A DNA stretch of 64,000 nucleotides from contig CAMLEO010000004.1 in NCBI GenBank assembly GCA_946478975.1, forward strand, positions 5,742 to 69,741, given 5' to 3'. The position numbers and the translations under genes were made by a program. Source of the stretch: an uncultured Steroidobacter sp. (GTDB lineage Bacteria > Pseudomonadota > Gammaproteobacteria > Steroidobacterales > Steroidobacteraceae). Below the pieces are notes generated by a model. The model was not told the origin of the DNA. It ran no database searches and saw only the letters and a list, made by a program, of their open reading frames with translations. Below are positions 59,319 to 64,000 of the stretch, piece after piece; position 1 is the first letter of the stretch, and every line of letters begins with the position of its first letter.

Positions 59319-59903
59319 TCAGCGTTTTCTCGGCGGTACGACTTCTTTCCACGCCGCATTCGATTTCCAACCCGGTTCCAGCGGCGGCTGATCGCTGCGA
59401 GGAATGTACGGCGACGGTGTGCCTGCTGCGAGGTCCGGGATGTAACGTGGGCAATTCGGGAAGATGTCGACCGGCGTCACTCGGATGATTGCCTGGGCGC
59501 CGGGTAGCTCGCTCATCAGTGGATCGTCCAATACAACTTCCGCACGTCCATTGACGCGCAGCCGTTTCGGCGCCGCTCCCATCCGAATAAACAACAAACC
59601 GACGGCCGGATTCTGGCCAATGTTTCCAAGGCTCTTGAACATGCCGTTGCCGTCGTAGTCCGGCCAGATCAACAGATCCGGCTGCACGATGCGCACGAAA
59701 CCCGGCGGCCCGCCCTTGAAAGAACAATCCGGTTGGCCATCCGGCGCTGCCGTGGCTAGAAAGAAAAACTCCACCGATTGAATGAAGTCCCGATCTTCAT
59801 CGTTGAACTCGGATCGACGCAGGCGCTCGACCAGCCGATCCGCCAGCGCGGTCGAGCCGAACTGCTGCTGCAACTCGCGGTTGCCCGCATGAAACATCGT
59901 CAT
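59319..59903 (-). CDS. Pyridoxamine 5'-phosphate oxidase-fold protein
   Basis: 194 residues of the split-barrel FMN-binding fold: FIQSVEFFFLATAAPDGQPDCSFKGGPPGFVRIVQPDLLIWPDYDGNGMFKSLGNIGQNPAVGLLFI and RLRVNGRAEVV. This is the general PNPOx-like group, not PdxH itself. It starts 5 bp after the kinase stop, so the two are cotranscribed. Function unknown. Confidence 0.88.
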   Translation of the reverse strand: MTMFHAGNRELQQQFGSTALADRLVERLRRSEFNDEDRDFIQSVEFFFLATAAPDGQPDCSFKGGPPGFVRIVQPDLLIWPDYDGNGMFKSLGNIGQNPAVGLLFIRMGAAPKRLRVNGRAEVVLDDPLMSELPGAQAIIRVTPVDIFPNCPRYIPDLAAGTPSPYIPRSDQPPLEPGWKSNAAWKEVVPPRKR

Positions 59904-59908
59904 GGGAT

Positions 59909-62011
59909 CTACTCAGAAGCGACCGCGTGGTCTGTGGTGCCGAGGCGATCGATCTCCGGCATGCCACCGAACAACTCCTGCGCCAGATCGATCAGTGTTT
60001 TTGTTTCCGCGGGCGCGGCTTCCTGGCGCGCTTGAATTCGTTGTGCAATCACGTTCGCCAGTCGCGAGCGCACCGAATAGTACTGAGGCCCTTCGCTCTC
60101 GCGGATCTTCCCTAACTCTTCGCGCAATGCGTCCGCCGATAGATTGGTGCCGCGTTCGAGCGAGTCGGAAAGATGCGCGATCCGCTCGATCTGCTGACTT
60201 CGCGCGGTAAAGCTGGGCTGGTTCGGAGCCATCTCGCTGGCACGGCTCATCAATGCGATGGCCGAGGAATAGTTGCCCTCCGCGACCGCGCGTTCCGCGA
60301 GCTGCGCGTAGCCTTGAGCAACGGCTGCAGTTGCTTCCTGATTGATCGGGTCGTCTTCGGCGGGAACCTTCGCTCGCAAGTCTCGCAGCGACGCAATGGC
60401 ATCGGGGATCTCGCCCGAGCGCGCCAATGAGATGGTCCGCTCCTTGAGTTGAATCGCGGAGAGCTCACGGGGTGGCGGTGCTGGACGAGGCGGCTCAACG
60501 GCAGCCACTACGGGCTTTTCCTTTTCAACCGGTGCGACCGGCGCCTTTGGTGCTTGCTCAGCAGGCGCAACCTGCATGGGCACAGGCGGCTGCTCCACGA
60601 CTGGCATTGCTGCAACGGGTGTCTCGACGGGCGGAGGCGCAGATTCCTTCACCGCGATCGTGCTCGTCTCTTTTTGATTGGCGACGAAGTACACCGCAGC
60701 TCCTGCCGCTACCAACAGCAACACGCTGGCAGCGGCGGCGATCACACGCGAGCCGATGCGGCCCGCAGGCTCCAGCTGGTTGAGAAACTCCGAGACGGAT
60801 GCGGTGCGCTCAGTTCTGGAAAACGCGAGCGCGTGCTGCAAAGCTCGCCAGGTCTTGCGCTGGACGTTCTCGATCGCAACCAGCCTGGCCCCTTCACGCT
60901 GCGCAGTGAGCGCCGTTCCATAACCGAATGGATGACGACCGGAGAGCAGCTCGTAAGTCACACACGCGAGAGCAAACACATCGTCTCGCGGATCCGCCGG
61001 CTGACCGAGCAGCATCTCCGGACTCGCGTACGCCGGCGTCAGCGCGCGCAACGACGTCACATCGAATCGAGTTGTCCGCGATGTTCCATCCGTTCTGGGC
61101 TGAAATGCCCTGGCGATGCCGAAGTCCAGCACTTTGACCGTGCCGTCGAACGTTCGAATCACATTCGCAGGTTTGAAGTCCGCATGAATCACACCTTTCT
61201 TGTGTGCATGCTCCAGCGCAGCGCCGGCGGATCTAACAACTCGGAGGACTTCGGAACGCGGCAGCCCCTGCCCTGCGCGGCTTTCGATCAACGACTGCAG
61301 CGACGGACCTTCCAGCAGCTCCATCACCAGGAAGACCGTCGATCCATCGCGATCGAAATCGAACACGCTGGCGACATTCGGATGCGCCAGCGCCTGTGAT
61401 TTCTTCGCTTCACGCTGCAGCGCCTTGAACGACTCGGGATGTTTGCGAAAATCCTCGTTCAACACTTTCACCGCGACGAACGGATCGCGATCCTGCGCTT
61501 CCTCCTTGCGCAGATCTCGGGCCTTGAACACCGTTCCCATCCCGCCGCGCCCGATCTCCTCCTCCAGGATGAAGCGCTCCTTGAGCACCGTGCCGAGCCC
61601 GACATCCAGCGGCGGTACGTCGGGCCATGATGCATGCCCACCGGTGGAACGGTTGCTCGCGATCGATATGTGCTCCGGCGCTTGCCGCTGGGATGGGCGA
61701 ATCAGCGTATAGCCTTCGCCTTCGTGATCATGATCGGTGTGCCGGGTGGCGCGAATCGGCGCCCACGCTTCCTGTCGTGCACCATGCGCCGTGTCGGGAT
61801 GATCGATGTCGAAACCGGTGATCGTGTCCCGCAGTGCGCGATATGCCGAGTCCCCGACTTTTCCGGATCGCCAGGCCTGGTCGACCAGCGAAATGCTGTC
61901 CGGAATCGAATTGCGGTCGCGACTGAGGTCCGCGCGCAACACGTTGAGCACTTCGGACAGTGCAACGTTGCCGGAGCAGAACGCCGACAAGGTCGAGGGG
62001 AAGGTGCTCAT
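59909..62011 (-). CDS. Membrane Ser/Thr protein kinase
   Basis: About 700 residues from ATG 62011 (GTG at 62035 is an alternative). Residues about 1-130 are a non-kinase N-terminal domain; the kinase follows with IGRGGMGTVFKARD, AVKVL lysine, the catalytic loop HADFKPAN (His276-Asp278), VLDFGIARAF and TPAYASPEMLLGQ. A transmembrane helix (about 425-448) is followed by a Pro/Val/Glu-rich linker and an alpha-helical C-terminal domain of about 180 residues. The HRD Arg is Ala. It is followed by the PNPOx-fold gene. Confidence 0.9.
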   Translation of the reverse strand: MSTFPSTLSAFCSGNVALSEVLNVLRADLSRDRNSIPDSISLVDQAWRSGKVGDSAYRALRDTITGFDIDHPDTAHGARQEAWAPIRATRHTDHDHEGEGYTLIRPSQRQAPEHISIASNRSTGGHASWPDVPPLDVGLGTVLKERFILEEEIGRGGMGTVFKARDLRKEEAQDRDPFVAVKVLNEDFRKHPESFKALQREAKKSQALAHPNVASVFDFDRDGSTVFLVMELLEGPSLQSLIESRAGQGLPRSEVLRVVRSAGAALEHAHKKGVIHADFKPANVIRTFDGTVKVLDFGIARAFQPRTDGTSRTTRFDVTSLRALTPAYASPEMLLGQPADPRDDVFALACVTYELLSGRHPFGYGTALTAQREGARLVAIENVQRKTWRALQHALAFSRTERTASVSEFLNQLEPAGRIGSRVIAAAASVLLLVAAGAAVYFVANQKETSTIAVKESAPPPVETPVAAMPVVEQPPVPMQVAPAEQAPKAPVAPVEKEKPVVAAVEPPRPAPPPRELSAIQLKERTISLARSGEIPDAIASLRDLRAKVPAEDDPINQEATAAVAQGYAQLAERAVAEGNYSSAIALMSRASEMAPNQPSFTARSQQIERIAHLSDSLERGTNLSADALREELGKIRESEGPQYYSVRSRLANVIAQRIQARQEAAPAETKTLIDLAQELFGGMPEIDRLGTTDHAVASE

Positions 62012-62148
62012 CCTGGGATGGATCCGAGAAGACACGAAATCATCGCGGGGCGTTCGAGACTACTCGGGGGCGGTGCATAGTCAATACAGCGGAAGGAGCG
62101 CCTTCCCCGTAGGCGCCGGCACATCACGCTATATTTCGCGCACTGACC

Positions 62149-63048
62149 TCATCCCTTCAGCACTAGCGATTCCTCCGGATATCGATTGCAAATGAATTCG
62201 ACGAACGCACGCACCTTCGGTGCGGGCAGGCGTCTCGACGTATGTAGGACCCAAAGCTCGACCTCCGGGCCTGCGATCGTGCCCCACTGGATCAACTCCC
62301 CCCGAGTGAGCGCGTCCCATGCAATGGACTGCGGAATGAGAGCGGCGCCGGCACCTGCGACAGCCGCGTCGCGAATCATTAAAAACGAGGAGAGTTTCAG
62401 CTTTGGAATGGGCTCCAGCACCAAACGTTCGTCGTCGAGCGTCCAGAGCGTCGGCTGGAAGGCCGAGTACACGATGCCAGGAACGGCCCTGGTGCCGCCC
62501 GGGCTCGGCATCGGTATCGAAGGAGCGGCCACGACGACCAAGCGGTCCTTCGCAAAACATCGGCCGACCAGGCTGCTGTCCGGCTTCGGATTGATCCGAA
62601 TGGCGACGTCGAACTGCTCCTCGATCAGATCGACCATGCGGTCCTCCGCCAGCACCTCGCAGCTCACATCCGGGTAGGCGGCACAGAACTCGGCGCTGAT
62701 TCGTCCCATCGCGAGCTGCGAAAACAACGCCGGCGCCGCCACCCGCAGGCGGCCCCGAGGTGCGGCCAGCCCTTCGCGAGCTGCGGTGATCGCCTCCATC
62801 ACCTCGTTCATCGGCCCCTCGGTCCGGGCCATCAGGACCTCGCCCGCTTCGGTGAGCTTCAGTCCGCGGGCGCTGCGCTCGATGAGCCGCATGCCCAGCT
62901 GCTCTTCGAGCTCGGCGATGCGCCGGGACAGGGTCGCCTTCGATTTCCCGCTCGCCCGACTCGCCTTGCCGAGGCCGCCATTCGCCGCGACCAACGCGAA
63001 ATCGGCCAGGCCGTTCAGGTCCAAACTGTTCCATTCTTGATACGCCAT
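62149..63048 (-). CDS. LysR-type transcriptional regulator
   Basis: 299 residues: LNGLADFALVAANGGLGKASRASGKSKATLSRRIAELEEQLGMRLIERSARGLKLTEAGEVL wHTH, followed by the effector domain with GRLRVAAPALFSQLAMGRI and AVAGAGAALIPQSIAWDALTRGELIQW. It resembles LTTRs that regulate a divergent NAD(P)-dependent reductase gene; here an NmrA-like gene starts 88 bp away in the opposite direction and is the probable target. Confidence 0.93.
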   Translation of the reverse strand: MAYQEWNSLDLNGLADFALVAANGGLGKASRASGKSKATLSRRIAELEEQLGMRLIERSARGLKLTEAGEVLMARTEGPMNEVMEAITAAREGLAAPRGRLRVAAPALFSQLAMGRISAEFCAAYPDVSCEVLAEDRMVDLIEEQFDVAIRINPKPDSSLVGRCFAKDRLVVVAAPSIPMPSPGGTRAVPGIVYSAFQPTLWTLDDERLVLEPIPKLKLSSFLMIRDAAVAGAGAALIPQSIAWDALTRGELIQWGTIAGPEVELWVLHTSRRLPAPKVRAFVEFICNRYPEESLVLKG

Positions 63049-63136
63049 GTCTCGATCCTGGCGTCTGCGTTTTAGGTTTGCAACACCTTATCGTTCTCCC
63101 ACCGCAGCCAGTCACTCACGTTTCCAGGAGATTCCC

Positions 63137-64000
63137 ATGAGCATTCTCGTCACCGGCGCCACCGGCACTGTTGGTTCACTCGTCGTCGAACGCCTCGCCG
63201 CCGCGTCCGCCGACGTCAAAGCTCTCGTTCGCAAACCGGGCAAGGTCACCTTCCCGACCGGCGTTTCCGAGGTCGTTGGCGATCTGACGGATGTGACTTC
63301 CATGCGCGCCGCGCTGTCATCGGTGCGCACGCTGTTCCTGCTCAATGCGGTCACACCGGATGAGATGACGCAGGCCTTGATCGCGTTAAACCTGGCGCGC
63401 GAGGCCGGCATCGAGCGCATCGTGTACCTGTCCGTGATCCATGCCGACAAGTACACCAACGTTCCTCACTTCACCGGCAAGCACACCGTCGAGCACATGA
63501 TCGAGAGCCTGGAAATCCCCGCAACCATCCTGCGCCCTGCTTATTTCATGCAGAACGAGCGCATGGTTGAGCAGGTCATCAAAGGCTATGGCGTCTATCC
63601 CATGCCCATCGGCTCGGCCGGCGTGGAGATGATCGATGCCCGAGATATCGCGGACATCGCGGTTGCAGAGCTTCTGCGCCGTGACCGGGCTCCCACTGCC
63701 CTCCCGCGAGTGACGTTAGATCTGGTCGGTCCCGAAACGATCACCGGCACCTCGGCGGCAAAGACCTGGAGCACAGCGTTGAATCGCCCCATCGCCTACG
63801 GCGGCGACGACCTCGCCGCCTTCGAGCAGCAAATGGCCTCGGCCAGCCCCGCCTGGCTGGCTTATGACATGCGCCTCATGATGGCCGGCATCCAAACAAT
63901 CGGCATGCACGGCTCCAAAGGCGCCGTCGAACGTCTGCAAACAATCCTCGGCCGCCCCCTTCGCACCTACGCCGCGTTCGTCGCGGAGTCTTGTCAATAG
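63137..64000 (+). CDS. NmrA-like NAD(P)-binding protein
   Basis: 287 residues; the gene ends exactly at the window edge (stop TAG). Atypical short-chain reductase fold with Rossmann motif ILVTGATGTVGSLVVERLA, DVKALVRKPGKV, SVRTLFLLNAVTPDEM, IERIVYLSVIHADK, and ATILRPAYFMQNE. These proteins act as redox sensors or quinone/aldehyde reductases. AGGAG lies 6-7 nt before ATG 63137. Likely under control of the divergent LysR protein. Confidence 0.92.
   Translation: MSILVTGATGTVGSLVVERLAAASADVKALVRKPGKVTFPTGVSEVVGDLTDVTSMRAALSSVRTLFLLNAVTPDEMTQALIALNLAREAGIERIVYLSVIHADKYTNVPHFTGKHTVEHMIESLEIPATILRPAYFMQNERMVEQVIKGYGVYPMPIGSAGVEMIDARDIADIAVAELLRRDRAPTALPRVTLDLVGPETITGTSAAKTWSTALNRPIAYGGDDLAAFEQQMASASPAWLAYDMRLMMAGIQTIGMHGSKGAVERLQTILGRPLRTYAAFVAESCQ

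Overview
The window is a high-GC chromosomal segment with tightly packed genes. It looks like a gammaproteobacterium near the Xanthomonadales/Nevskiales, for example a Steroidobacteraceae-like organism. Evidence for this includes the fused aspartokinase/diaminopimelate decarboxylase, fused HisB and HisIE, the uvrC-pgsA-tRNA-Gly order, and a TonB receptor next to polysaccharide-degrading genes. The genus is an inference; no rRNA is present. I see no insertion sequence, prophage, CRISPR array or defence island.

Layout. 1-4.7 kb: pectin (rhamnogalacturonan) uptake and degradation, with a TonB receptor, rhamnose mutarotase, GH105, a GPH-type symporter and an amidohydrolase. 4.8-8.6 kb: Kup potassium transporter, divergent from a short KdpD-like kinase and an OmpR/KdpE-type regulator, then tRNA-Cys. 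8.7-15.6 kb: ureohydrolase, esterase, GH2, S41 protease lipoprotein, GNAT. 15.6-23.6 kb: tRNA-Gly, pgsA, uvrC, uracil-DNA glycosylase and the glyoxylate shunt (aceBA), divergent from a LysR gene and rluE. 23.6-31.8 kb: DMT transporter, M17 aminopeptidase, then branched-chain amino acid genes ilvC-ilvE-leuC-leuD-leuB behind a leader-peptide attenuator, and a possible orphan RNA. 31.9-35.4 kb: nitronate monooxygenase and metX-metB behind a SAM-I riboswitch. 35.4-42.9 kb: a complete his operon headed by a TrpR-family gene with TrpR-like operators. 43-49 kb: EF-hand protein, Ser/Thr kinase with a helical repeat tail, fused lysine-pathway enzyme. 49-52.5 kb: SAM hydrolase, MaoC hydratase, glyA behind a ZTP riboswitch. 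52.5-64 kb: two MBL-fold proteins, LysR genes, a PQQ-type dehydrogenase with c-heme motifs, a pectate lyase, a second Ser/Thr kinase with a PNPOx-fold partner, and an NmrA-like reductase.

The main theme is amino-acid biosynthesis with varied control at each locus: peptide attenuation (ilv/leu), a SAM riboswitch (met), a ZTP riboswitch (glyA) and probable repressor autoregulation (his). Two other points stand out. hisF appears to start at an AUU codon. Several convergent gene pairs overlap at their 3' ends, which makes the 438-bp convergent gap that holds the orphan RNA candidate unusual.
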